64,000 nucleotides of DNA. Source: Desmonostoc muscorum LEGE 12446. GTDB lineage: Bacteria; Cyanobacteriota; Cyanobacteriia; Cyanobacteriales; Nostocaceae. The notes beneath the pieces were generated by a model. It was not told where the DNA came from. It made no database searches and saw only the letters and a program-made list of their open reading frames with translations. Position 1 is the first letter of the stretch. Each line of letters opens with the position of its first letter. Of the stretch, positions 43,461-52,022 are shown piece after piece. A program made the translations under genes and the position numbers. The DNA lies in the NCBI RefSeq assembly GCF_015207005.2, contig NZ_JADEXS020000001.1, positions 7,277,001 to 7,341,000 of the forward strand. The letters are read 5' to 3'.

Positions 43461-45785
43461 ATGGATACTCTCACACTGAAACTTCGAGGCATGAGTTGTG
43501 CCGCTTGTGCCAACAACGTCGAAAAGGCGATTCGCTCGGTTCGCGGGGTGATTGACTGCAACGTTAACTTTGGAGCTGAACAAGCCGCCATCAATTACGA
43601 TCGCTCTCTCACCAATTTAGAACAAATCCAAGGTGCGATCGCGGCTGCTGGTTACTCTTCTGACTCACTCTCCGAAGAAATCCTGTCTCCAGAAGATGAT
43701 GCCGAGACAGCAACTAGACAAGCAAAACAACGCGAACTCTCACTCAAGCTATTGGTAGGAGGTGTAATCAGCAGTTTCCTATTTTTAGGATCGCTGCCGA
43801 TGATGACTGGGGTAAATTTGCCCTTGATTCCCAGTTTCCTGGAGAATCCCTGGGTACAGCTAGTGCTGACAACACCGGTCGTGTTTTGGTGTGGTGGATC
43901 TTTTTACCGCAATGGCTGGAAAGCTTTTAAGCGTCATACGGCAACGATGGACACGCTGATTGCTTTGGGTACAAGTGCAGCCTATCTATATTCTTTGTTT
44001 ATTACCGTTTTTCCTGGATTTTTTATTGCTCAGGGCTTGATTCCTCATGTTTATTATGAAGTTGCTGCCATTGTCATTACCTTAATTTTGTTGGGGCGAT
44101 TATTGGAAAATCGCGCCAAGGGACAAACTTCTGAAGCTATCCGCAAACTCATGGGACTCCAAGCCAGAGATGCTAGAGTCATCCGCGATGGTGTGGAAAT
44201 TGATGTTCCCATTGCCGAAGTCAAAATCAACGATGTGATTTTGGTACGCCCTGGCGAAAAAATTCCAGTAGATGGCGAAGTGATTGCAGGGGTTTCCACG
44301 GTAGATGAAGCAATGGTGACTGGTGAAAGTTTGCCAGTCAAAAAGCAACCACCAGATGAAGTGATTGGAGCAACGATTAACGGTGCGGGTGCATTTCAGT
44401 TTCGGGCGACACGAGTCGGAAAAGATACGTTTTTGGCTCAAATCGTCAAATTGGTGCAACAAGCACAAGGTTCTAAAGCACCAATTCAGCGGTTGGCAGA
44501 TCAAGTGACGGGATGGTTTGTACCAGCTGTGATTGCCATTGCGATCGCCACTTTTGTGATTTGGTTTAATTTCACAGGCAACCTCACCTTAGCAACAATG
44601 ACAACGGTAGGTGTACTAATTATCGCTTGTCCTTGTGCTTTGGGTTTAGCTACCCCTACTTCTGTAATGGTAGGAACCGGCAAAGGTGCAGAAAATGGTA
44701 TTTTGATTAAGGGCGCAGACAGCTTAGAACTGGCACACAAAATCCAAACTATAGTTTTAGATAAAACCGGCACTTTAACTGTGGGTAAACCTACGGTTAC
44801 AGATTTTGTAACTGTCAACGGCACAGCCAATGGTAACGAACTCAAGCTTTTACAGTTAGCAGCAACGGTAGAACGTAATTCTGAACATCCTTTAGCCTCA
44901 GCTGTTGTTAGGTATGCCGAGTCTCAACAGGTGAGTTTAATAGAGGCTAAAGACTTTCAAGCGATCGCAGGTAGTGGCGTCCAAGCAATTGTTAGCGATC
45001 GCCTGGTGCAAATTGGTACTCAACGCTGGTTAACAGAACTCGAAATTAATACCACGGTTATTGAGCAGTATAAAAATGCATGGGAAGCTGCTGGCAAAAC
45101 AGTTATTTTCATAGCCGTAGATGGCGAAATCCAAGCAGTAATGGGTATTGCCGATGCCCTCAAACCTTCATCCGCAACAGTAGTAAAAACACTACAAAAG
45201 TTGGGTTTAGAAGTAGTAATGCTTACCGGAGATAATCGTCAAACTGCTGATGCGATCGCGGGACAAGTCGGCATCCAGCGAGTATTTGCCGAAGTCCGTC
45301 CAGATCAAAAGGCGGCGATAATCCAATCTCTGCAAAAAAAGGGACTGGGGACTAGGGACTGGGGACTAGGAAAAATTCTTCCCAGTACCCAATCCCCAGT
45401 ACCCAATCCCCAATCCCTTGTCGCAATGGTAGGCGATGGCATAAATGATGCCCCAGCACTAGCACAGGCTGATGTGGGAATTGCGATCGGTACGGGGACA
45501 GATGTGGCGATCGCTGCTAGCGATATCACGCTCATTTCTGGAGATTTACAAGGAATTGTGACGGCTATTCAACTCAGCCGCGCTACTATCAACAATATCA
45601 GGCAAAATCTCTTTTTTGCTTTTATTTACAACGTTATCGGCATTCCCATTGCAGCTGGAATTCTCTTCCCAATCTTTGGTTGGTTACTCAATCCCATTAT
45701 CGCCGGAGCCGCGATGGCTCTTTCTTCGGTTTCTGTTGTGAGTAATGCCCTAAGATTGCGTAAATTTCAACCAAAAACTCTCTGA
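43461..45785 (+). CDS. Copper-translocating P1B-type ATPase
   Basis: 774 residues from the ATG at 43461 ([10 protein letters not shown]); upstream in-frame ATGs belong to the heptamer repeat. Order: HMA domain with GMSCAACAN (Cys13, Cys16), membrane helices, TGES actuator loop ([12 protein letters not shown]), the ion channel CPC motif ([14 protein letters not shown], about residue 389), DKTGTLT phosphorylation site (about 432), SEHPLASA, and [17 protein letters not shown]. It exports or relocates Cu(I) (CtaA/PacS type). Residues about 627-653, between the [12 protein letters not shown] segment and [10 protein letters not shown], are encoded by a short tandem repeat absent from normal family members. 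Confidence 0.9.
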   Translation: MDTLTLKLRGMSCAACANNVEKAIRSVRGVIDCNVNFGAEQAAINYDRSLTNLEQIQGAIAAAGYSSDSLSEEILSPEDDAETATRQAKQRELSLKLLVGGVISSFLFLGSLPMMTGVNLPLIPSFLENPWVQLVLTTPVVFWCGGSFYRNGWKAFKRHTATMDTLIALGTSAAYLYSLFITVFPGFFIAQGLIPHVYYEVAAIVITLILLGRLLENRAKGQTSEAIRKLMGLQARDARVIRDGVEIDVPIAEVKINDVILVRPGEKIPVDGEVIAGVSTVDEAMVTGESLPVKKQPPDEVIGATINGAGAFQFRATRVGKDTFLAQIVKLVQQAQGSKAPIQRLADQVTGWFVPAVIAIAIATFVIWFNFTGNLTLATMTTVGVLIIACPCALGLATPTSVMVGTGKGAENGILIKGADSLELAHKIQTIVLDKTGTLTVGKPTVTDFVTVNGTANGNELKLLQLAATVERNSEHPLASAVVRYAESQQVSLIEAKDFQAIAGSGVQAIVSDRLVQIGTQRWLTELEINTTVIEQYKNAWEAAGKTVIFIAVDGEIQAVMGIADALKPSSATVVKTLQKLGLEVVMLTGDNRQTADAIAGQVGIQRVFAEVRPDQKAAIIQSLQKKGLGTRDWGLGKILPSTQSPVPNPQSLVAMVGDGINDAPALAQADVGIAIGTGTDVAIAASDITLISGDLQGIVTAIQLSRATINNIRQNLFFAFIYNVIGIPIAAGILFPIFGWLLNPIIAGAAMALSSVSVVSNALRLRKFQPKTL
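45341..45420. repeat. In-frame repeat insertion inside the ATPase gene
   Basis: GGGGACTAGGGACTGGGG-type units are followed by CCCAGTACCCAATCCCC-type units, making an imperfect inverted repeat of about 80 bp. The same units occur at 45886-45920 just downstream of the gene. The insertion keeps the frame and adds about 27 residues ([20 protein letters not shown] and on). Confidence 0.85.
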
Positions 45786-45925
45786 ATTTTGGATTTTAGA
45801 TTTTAGATTTTGGATTGGGAATAGCCTTGATGAATCTGGGTTTATGCGATCCAAAATCCCAGACATAATTTTTCAGATCATTACCCAATCCCCAGTCCCC
45901 AATCCCCAATCCCCAGTCCCTTTTT
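45786..45925. repeat. Short tandem repeats TTTAGATTTTGGATT and CCCCAATCCCCAGT
   Basis: Two short-repeat tracts between the ATPase stop and the next gene: TTTTGGATTTTAGATTTTAG (45785-45815) and ACCCAATCCCCAGTCCCC-type units (45881-45920). Confidence 0.8.
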
Positions 45926-45937
45926 TGGTATTAGCAA

Positions 45938-46159
45938 ATGTTCAGTAAAAAAATTATTTGGGGAAATTTGGCTGGTTTAATTTTTCTGACTGGAACATCA
46001 GCTGTAGCCTTAGCAGAAATGCCAGTTCATTCAGAACAAAGTAGCCAATTTCACCACATAGAGCAACCTTTGGGCTTGAAAATTGGTGTGGCGATCGCTG
46101 GTTTAGCTTTAATCGGGCTAGAGTTGTGGTGGTTTCTCGTCTACATAGCCGATGAATAA
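45938..46159 (+). CDS. Small membrane protein, unknown, in copper cluster
   Basis: 73 residues. A signal-peptide-like N-terminus (WGNLAGLIFLTGTSAVALAE), a short His/Ser-containing linker (MPVHSEQSSQFHHIEQ) and one C-terminal transmembrane helix (GVAIAGLALIGLELWWFLVY). Position directly behind the copper ATPase and the Met and two His in the linker make a copper-related role possible; I do not know the family by name. Confidence 0.65.
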   Translation: MFSKKIIWGNLAGLIFLTGTSAVALAEMPVHSEQSSQFHHIEQPLGLKIGVAIAGLALIGLELWWFLVYIADE

Positions 46160-46264
46160 GTTAAATCGGTGGCAAGAAATATAATTATATTACAAAATGT
46201 AATAATACTCAAAACCACACCATAAAAAAGTTGATAATTCATAAGAATTATCCGAATATAACTT

Positions 46265-47530
46265 ATGCGAATTGATTTTATATTGCTGACTTTCCTCAGT
46301 GTTGTTAGCTTCATTCCCCTATTGAACTCTGAGATTTCACAGGTTAAACACCAAAAATTATTGCAGAAAATTCATAGGGATAAGTTATCCACCAAAAAAA
46401 TCTTATCTGTTGATAGCAGCAATATTCGGACATTGAGAGAAATGTTTGAGATTAGATGGATACCAGCAGGTTCAATGGAAACTACTTTATATGGTAGTCC
46501 AGTGCAATGGAATGCAGATTATGTATTAGTTGATAAATTTGTTTACGATTCTCAATTGCCTAAACGTGGCGATATTATTATATTTAAGCCTACTGAAAAA
46601 TTGACACAGCTAGAGTATACAGAACCATTTATCAAGCGGATTATTGCTCTACCTGGAGAAAAAGTAGAACTTAGAAAAGGTAAAGTATATATTAACAATC
46701 AGCTTCTTCAAGAAAAGTATCTTCATCCCAAACAAAAAACAACTATAGATGTTTGTGCATCGGATGAACAACCACCTGCTTTGTCTAAACCTCAAACTCT
46801 ACCACCTAACTCGTATTTAACACTAGGGGATAATCGCACTAATAGTTACGATAGTCGTTGTTGGGGTTTTGTTCCTAAAGAAAATATTATTGGGCAAGTA
46901 GTCAGAAGAGTTTGGCCTCTAGAAAGTAAACTTGATTTAGATGAAACCCGCAATCAACAACAGTATTCTTTAGAAGAATTGTTTCTCAAAAATATAGGTT
47001 TTATAGTAGCTCCAAATAATTTAAATGATTCTATTAATTTCTTTCAAAAGTATTTAGGAGATGCTCGGAAAAATCGGGATATTAACGGTGAAATTACAGC
47101 CTTAAGACATCTTTCTTTGTATGGTATAATGCTTGGTTATAAAAACGATCAAGCGATGAATTATTCTCAACAACTCTTAAATATCGCACGTAAACATAAA
47201 CTTTCGGGAGCAGAAACTCAAGCTTTGGCATATATGTCTTTAGCTTCTTTCCTTAAAGATGATCCTAATTTAGCCATTAATTACGGGCAGCAAGTTTTAC
47301 CACTGGTACAAAAAAATGAAGATGATTACAGTGAATATACTGCGCTATTGAGTCTGGCGATCGCTCATGTATATTTAAATGATTGCTCTAAATATCAGCT
47401 TTTTTATAGTCAAAGTTTATCTGTTTTAAATAGACTTCCAAGCTCAAACAAAAAAATACTACAAGAACAAATATTTCCTATTTTTGAACAAGTAAATATA
47501 AAAGCTTGTTTACCACTATCAAAACTGTAA
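46265..47530 (+). CDS. lepB: Signal peptidase I with long C-terminal helical extension
   Basis: 421 residues, about twice the usual length. N-terminal membrane anchor (IDFILLTFLSVVSFIPLL), then the S26 catalytic domain: Ser70 in IPAGSMETTL, Lys124 in FIKRIIALPGE, and box E LGDNRTNSYDSRCWG, ending RRVWPL at about residue 220. The last 200 residues are helical with repeats reminiscent of TPRs (LNIARKHKLSGAETQALAYM; AINYGQQVLPLVQKNEDDY). The catalytic part would remove signal peptides at the membrane; the tail may bind partners. The catalytic dyad is intact. Single gene. Confidence 0.85.
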   Translation: MRIDFILLTFLSVVSFIPLLNSEISQVKHQKLLQKIHRDKLSTKKILSVDSSNIRTLREMFEIRWIPAGSMETTLYGSPVQWNADYVLVDKFVYDSQLPKRGDIIIFKPTEKLTQLEYTEPFIKRIIALPGEKVELRKGKVYINNQLLQEKYLHPKQKTTIDVCASDEQPPALSKPQTLPPNSYLTLGDNRTNSYDSRCWGFVPKENIIGQVVRRVWPLESKLDLDETRNQQQYSLEELFLKNIGFIVAPNNLNDSINFFQKYLGDARKNRDINGEITALRHLSLYGIMLGYKNDQAMNYSQQLLNIARKHKLSGAETQALAYMSLASFLKDDPNLAINYGQQVLPLVQKNEDDYSEYTALLSLAIAHVYLNDCSKYQLFYSQSLSVLNRLPSSNKKILQEQIFPIFEQVNIKACLPLSKL

Positions 47531-47575
47531 AGATTATTTACAGCAGATTGCAAGTTGGTGAGGTACAGATAATCG

Positions 47576-47770
47576 TAGGGGCGCACAGCTGTGCGCCCCT
47601 ATCTGTGTACCTCATTTACCTGAAATACGCTGTATAAAGTAAATCTTAAGTAGGGTGTTAGGGTGTGTTACCGCTGTGTAGGAATTTGAGCGTTTGAGAA
47701 AGTCTAATTTAGCCGTAACGCACCATATCTACAGGTGCGTTAAGCGCTGCTTTAACGCACCCTACAATTT
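47576..47770. repeat. Palindromic repeat plus GCGTTA...ACGC repeat
   Basis: A copy of GTAGGGGCGCACAGCTGTGC followed by GCCCCTAT (47576-47603) and a second inverted repeat element (GTAGGGTG... ...GCACCCTAC, about 47652-47765). The 47531-47804 stretch has no gene. Confidence 0.7.
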
Positions 47771-47804
47771 AAGCTTTACTTTATAAATGGTCTCTTATTG
47801 AATT

Positions 47805-48236
47805 TTACTTACCAATATCTTCGTTCCAAAGTTCAGGGTTACTTTCAATAAATTCACTCATTATTTGTTCGCATTCCTCAAGATTGAGATCAATTACTTC
47901 TACACCATGAGATATCATAAAATCTTTGGCACCAGGAAAAGTTCTGGATTCTCCGGCAATAACTTTTTTAATGCCAAATTGTACCACTGCCCCAGCGCAT
48001 AAATAGCACGGCATTAAGGTTGAATATAGTGTTGTACCTCTATAGCTGCCAACTCTGCCAGCATTGCGAAGACAATCAATTTCGGCATGGGTAACAGGAT
48101 CGGCATCTTGTACCCGTTTATTGTGTCCTCTGCCGAGAATTTTGCCATCCTTGACAAGAACCGAACCGATAGGAATTCCACCTTCTTGTCTGCCTTGTTT
48201 TGCTTCTTGAATTGCAACCTGCATAAATTCATCCAT
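47805..48236 (-). CDS. Cytosine deaminase, yeast FCY1-like
   Basis: 143 residues. Zinc/deaminase motifs THAEID (His ligand, catalytic Glu) and TLMPCYLCAGAVV (two Cys ligands). The C-terminal ESNPELWNEDIGK and HGVEVIDLNLEECEQIM resemble yeast cytosine deaminase (Fcy1), rather than tRNA adenosine deaminase TadA or guanine deaminase. It converts cytosine to uracil. Divergent from the nucleoside hydrolase gene with a 24-bp gap, so the two share a promoter region. Confidence 0.8.
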   Translation of the reverse strand: MDEFMQVAIQEAKQGRQEGGIPIGSVLVKDGKILGRGHNKRVQDADPVTHAEIDCLRNAGRVGSYRGTTLYSTLMPCYLCAGAVVQFGIKKVIAGESRTFPGAKDFMISHGVEVIDLNLEECEQIMSEFIESNPELWNEDIGK

Positions 48237-48260
48237 TTTTTTATTCTCCTTAAATAAAAT

Positions 48261-49184
48261 ATGTCAAAACAACTCGTATTAATGGATCATGATGGCGGTG
48301 TAGATGATTATTTAGCAACTATGCTGCTGCTGACAATGGATCATATCGAACTTCTCGGTGTTGTTGTCACCCCAGCCGATTGTTATATCCAACCAGCTGT
48401 TAGCGCCACACGGAAAATTCTCGATTTGATGGGATTTTCTCATATTCCGGTTGCAGAAAGTACTGTACGTGGTATTAACCCATTTCCCAATCTTTATCGC
48501 CGCGATTCCTTTATTGTTGACCATCTCCCCATTCTCAACCAAAGCGAAACCATCACTACGCCTTTAGTTGCTGAAACTGGTCAAGATTTTATGATTCAGG
48601 TATTACGTGAAGCATCAGACCCCGTAACCTTGATGGTAACTGGGCCGTTGACGACGGTTGCAGTCGCTTTGGAAAAAGCACCAGACATTGAAGCCAAGAT
48701 TCACAAAATTGTTTGGATGGGGGGTGCTTTGAATGTTCCTGGTAATGTAGAAAAAAGTTTAGAACCAGGACAAGATGGTTCCGCTGAATGGAATGTTTAT
48801 TGGGACCCAATTTCAGCAGCGCGAGTTTGGGAAACCCAAATTGAAATTATTATGTGTCCTTTGGATTTGACGAACAATGTCCCAGTCACATCAGAATTAG
48901 TGCAAAAAATGGGGCGACAACGCCACTATCCCCTCTCCGATTTAGCAGGACAATGTTATGCATTAGTTATCCCCCAAGATTATTATTTTTGGGATGTTTT
49001 AGCAACGGCTTATTTGGGACATCCAAAATTTTATCAATTGCGCGAATGGGAAACAGAAATTGTTACGAGTGGTCTGAGTCAGGGGCGAACTAAAATTGTG
49101 TCTGGTGGTCGGAAGATTTATGCAATGGATAAAGTAGATAAAGATGCTTTTTATGCTTATATTTTGCAGCAATGGGCGAGGTAA
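48261..49184 (+). CDS. Inosine-uridine-preferring nucleoside hydrolase
   Basis: 307 residues. N-terminal calcium-binding signature MDHDGGVDDYLA (variant of DXDXGXDD), then MVTGPLTTVAVAL, WMGGALNVPGN, and AEWNVYWDPISAARVW. It cleaves nucleosides to base and ribose. With the divergent cytosine deaminase it forms a pyrimidine-salvage pair: cytidine to cytosine to uracil. Confidence 0.88.
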   Translation: MSKQLVLMDHDGGVDDYLATMLLLTMDHIELLGVVVTPADCYIQPAVSATRKILDLMGFSHIPVAESTVRGINPFPNLYRRDSFIVDHLPILNQSETITTPLVAETGQDFMIQVLREASDPVTLMVTGPLTTVAVALEKAPDIEAKIHKIVWMGGALNVPGNVEKSLEPGQDGSAEWNVYWDPISAARVWETQIEIIMCPLDLTNNVPVTSELVQKMGRQRHYPLSDLAGQCYALVIPQDYYFWDVLATAYLGHPKFYQLREWETEIVTSGLSQGRTKIVSGGRKIYAMDKVDKDAFYAYILQQWAR

Positions 49185-49215
49185 AAAAACTGAAATACGC
49201 TGTATATAAATGAAT

Positions 49216-49244
49216 TTAGTAGAGATGTAGCAGTGCTACGTCTC
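49216..49244. repeat. Small palindrome GTAGAGATGTAGC
   Basis: GTAGAGATGTAGCAGTGCTACGTCTCTAC is a near-perfect inverted repeat 32 bp after the nucleoside hydrolase stop; it could stop transcription or be a dispersed repeat. No T-run. Confidence 0.55.
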
Positions 49245-49263
49245 TACTTGAAACCGTCTGTTA

Positions 49264-49440
49264 GAAGATGTTTGAAAAGTCCTTTAGTTGGTAGCAAAAA
49301 GTTTTATATCCACCATTATCCCCCTTTTTAAGGGGGACTTTAATTCTAATTCCCCCCTTTTTAAGGGGGGCTAGAAGGGGGATCAACAAGTGCCTAAAAT
49401 CACAGCTAACCACTTTTCAAACAACCTCTTACAAGGGGGT
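49264..49440. repeat. MITE-like element, family 1, copy 2
   Basis: Ends AAGATGTTTGAAAAGTCC and CACTTTTCAAACAACCTCTT are inverted repeats; the interior has the same C/G-run hairpins and the AAGTGCCTAAAATCACAGC segment as the copy at 866-1022. Confidence 0.75.
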
Positions 49441-49488
49441 TTTTCTTTTTTACCCTTGTCCGCTTATCTCCCTATCCCCTTGTCCTCT

Positions 49489-50280
49489 TCAGTCAGCGGA
49501 CTGAAAGACTTTTTGGCTGATGCTGCTAACCAGCTTTGCCAGAGCAACACGAGGCAAAAGGCGTGGTAAAACATTTGACTCTAAAGTGTTTCTCAAACCA
49601 GGTATCACATAGTGTCGATTCTCCTCCAATGCAGACAAGCCGATGCGAACAACTTCTTGGGGTGAATGCTTCTTAAGGGTTAGATCTTGCCCCATTGCAT
49701 TGAAAAACGCAGTATCTGTAGGGCCTGGACACAGAGCAAGTACCTTAATCCCTCTGCCCTGATATTCAGCCCACAGTGCTTCACTAAAAGAAAGAATGAA
49801 TGCTTTGGTTGCACCATAAACCGCTTGATAGGGTAGCGGATAAAAACTGGCTGTGGAACCAATATTAATAATCGTGCCTTCACCCTTCTCCAACATGGCT
49901 GGAATAAAAGCATGGGTCAAATCAACAACCGATACAACATTCAACATCACCTGCTGATGGTCTTTATCGAGTGAAATGGTTTCAAAGTTTCCCTTTGTAC
50001 TGAAACCCGCGTTGTTGATGAGCATATCCACATGCAATTGCCGCTTTTGCGTCTCTTCATACACATACAAGCCTATATTCTCGCAACTGAGGTCAGCAGC
50101 GATCGCATCTGCCCTAATTCCGTATTTATTATTCAGTTGAGTTGATAGTTCTTGCAACTTACTTTCTGAGCGTGCCACAAGGACAAGATTCATCCCTCGT
50201 TGTGCCAGCGCATGGGCAAATACTTCTCCGATTCCACTTGATGCACCTGTAATAAGCGCAGTTTTCCCGATGTAGGTCAT
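49489..50280 (-). CDS. Short-chain dehydrogenase/reductase
   Basis: 263 residues. Cofactor motif TGASSGIGE, NNAG in LINNAGFST, catalytic Ser in IGSTASFYP and Tyr-X3-Lys in YGATKAF. Classical SDR resembling DltE/YqjQ-type proteins. The substrate is unknown. It lies 98 bp downstream of a MarR-family regulator in the same direction, a common regulator/enzyme pair. Confidence 0.88.
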   Translation of the reverse strand: MTYIGKTALITGASSGIGEVFAHALAQRGMNLVLVARSESKLQELSTQLNNKYGIRADAIAADLSCENIGLYVYEETQKRQLHVDMLINNAGFSTKGNFETISLDKDHQQVMLNVVSVVDLTHAFIPAMLEKGEGTIINIGSTASFYPLPYQAVYGATKAFILSFSEALWAEYQGRGIKVLALCPGPTDTAFFNAMGQDLTLKKHSPQEVVRIGLSALEENRHYVIPGLRNTLESNVLPRLLPRVALAKLVSSISQKVFQSAD

Positions 50281-50378
50281 TTTCTTTCTCCTTTTTTTAA
50301 TTGAGCCTCAATTATTTAATACAACTTTTGAAAAGTTCAAATTTTGAAGTATATAGGTAAAAAAATATGAGATCAACG

Positions 50379-50831
50379 CTACAGATGCGATCGTTGTGGT
50401 CTGATTTTTTCCTCTACAAGATGGCGGGTTGCTTTTTTCATCATCCGTAACATTTGTTGTTGCTCTTGCTCGTCTAACGCATTCATAATTGCTTGACTCA
50501 CCTTCCGATAATTTTCTACCTCCATCGCATAAATCTTTTCTCCTTCAGGAGTTAAACAAATTCTTACGATCCTTCTATCTTCATCTGAACGTTCGCGGCG
50601 CAAGTATCCCTTTTTCACGAGTTTTTCCACAATTCCTGTCGTGTTAGTAATGCTCAGTCCTGAACGTTCACTAATCTCGCGCATAATCAGTGATTGAGAC
50701 TGACCAACCACATTGATTACTCTGCATTCTTGCTTACTAAGATTAGCTGCTTCCCCTAGACTCTGCTGTGCAACTTCAAACAGGTCTGCAAGAGCAGCAA
50801 TGCAACGCGTTAGCTCGTCTGCTTGGCTCAC
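50379..50831 (-). CDS. MarR-family transcriptional regulator
   Basis: 150 residues. Winged helix with the recognition helix ISERSGLSITNTTGIVEKLVKK and the wing LRRERSDEDRRIVRICLT. A likely autorepressor that also controls the downstream SDR. No redox-active Cys pair typical of OhrR stands out beyond a single Cys at CIAAL and KQECRV. Confidence 0.85.
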   Translation of the reverse strand: MSQADELTRCIAALADLFEVAQQSLGEAANLSKQECRVINVVGQSQSLIMREISERSGLSITNTTGIVEKLVKKGYLRRERSDEDRRIVRICLTPEGEKIYAMEVENYRKVSQAIMNALDEQEQQQMLRMMKKATRHLVEEKIRPQRSHL

Positions 50832-51052
50832 AGTCGTCTCAGATTTACTCCACTAAATATATATTTCAAAATTTGAACTATTTATAGTATGAGCTACTTT
50901 CCCTTCCTTGTCAACTCCGTGTTGAAATCTATCTCAACCTCAAAAAACATAAGATGCAAGGGAGGTAAGATGAGGTCTCAAAAATGCTTGAAACCCAGAT
51001 ATATCAACAAACTAGGTAACCCGATGTCAAAGTCTCTCTGTATATACATTTG

Positions 51053-51322
51053 ATGCTTTTTTCTAGCTACTTTTTGTCTAAGTCCCATTATTTTCCTCAA
51101 ACCATTTCCATAATGATGGATGCAAAAACGTTTGAAACTTTCCAAGAATTTGCGGTTAATGTTACAGAATCAATTGCCGAAAATTTACTTTATCTTACTC
51201 CTGAAGAACAAGGTTTATATTCCTATCTCTCTATTGAGAATAAAAGCTTAGAGCAAGAACACATTAGTCAAAATTATGCCTATCAATATATACACAGTTC
51301 GTGTGTTAGGATACCTGACTGA
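51053..51322 (+). CDS. Possible small protein, unknown
   Basis: 89 codons from the ATG at 51053; an internal ATG pair at 51113 would give a 69-residue protein starting MMDAKTFETF. Acidic, helical-looking second half (ETFQEFAVNVTESIAENLLY). No known motif. Coding status uncertain. Confidence 0.35.
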   Translation: MLFSSYFLSKSHYFPQTISIMMDAKTFETFQEFAVNVTESIAENLLYLTPEEQGLYSYLSIENKSLEQEHISQNYAYQYIHSSCVRIPD

Positions 51323-51357
51323 AGCATAGAACAAAATACTAAAAACCTAGATTGATA

Positions 51358-51909
51358 TTAATAATTAATAAATTTTAAACCGAAAAAGAGAGCCGCTACG
51401 GTACCAGCAACAGAAATTTCACCTTGAATAATTTTATCTAAAACTGATTCTATAGGAATTAATATAATCTCAATTTCTTCTGTAATATCAAGTTGTTGTT
51501 CTCTAACTTTTATCACATTTTCTGCTAAAAATAAATGTATTTGATTGGTATCTTTGCTCGGTTTATCGTATAAAATTCCTATTTGTTTTAATTCTTGGGT
51601 GATATAACCAGTTTCTTCTGTAAATTCTCTCATTGCTGCTACTTCGGCACTCTCTTTTGTAGAGTCGAAATTCCCTGCTGGCAATTCTACAAAAAATTCA
51701 CCGACGGCGTGTCTATATTGCCGGACAAAAATAATTTCTCTACTACTAGTTATAGGTAAAACCATTGCAACTTCAGGTCTAATACTGACAAAATAATCAT
51801 CGATAATTTTTCCATTGGGTAATTCTATTTCATCTTGCCTAACCTGACACCAGTAATGATCTAAGACCATTTTTGATTTTAAAGTTTTCCATTTTTTTAA
51901 GTTGCTCAT
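51358..51909 (-). CDS. Nudix hydrolase (ADP-ribose pyrophosphatase-like)
   Basis: 183 residues. The Nudix box is complete: GNFDSTKESAEVAAMREFTEETGY (G-X5-E-X7-REXXEEXG). The VDHYWCQVRQDEIELPNGK-like start and RQYRHAVGEFFVELPAG are as in ADP-sugar pyrophosphatases. Hydrolyses a nucleoside diphosphate linked to another moiety; exact substrate not assignable. Confidence 0.88.
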   Translation of the reverse strand: MSNLKKWKTLKSKMVLDHYWCQVRQDEIELPNGKIIDDYFVSIRPEVAMVLPITSSREIIFVRQYRHAVGEFFVELPAGNFDSTKESAEVAAMREFTEETGYITQELKQIGILYDKPSKDTNQIHLFLAENVIKVREQQLDITEEIEIILIPIESVLDKIIQGEISVAGTVAALFFGLKFINY

Positions 51910-52022
51910 AAATTAAGTAATAAAATCAAGTAGTAAATGTAAAAAAGTATAACGGATACGTCCGACGAGCTAAATTTTAAACTTACACTGGCTTTTGCAA
52001 TAACATAATACGCTATATATTT

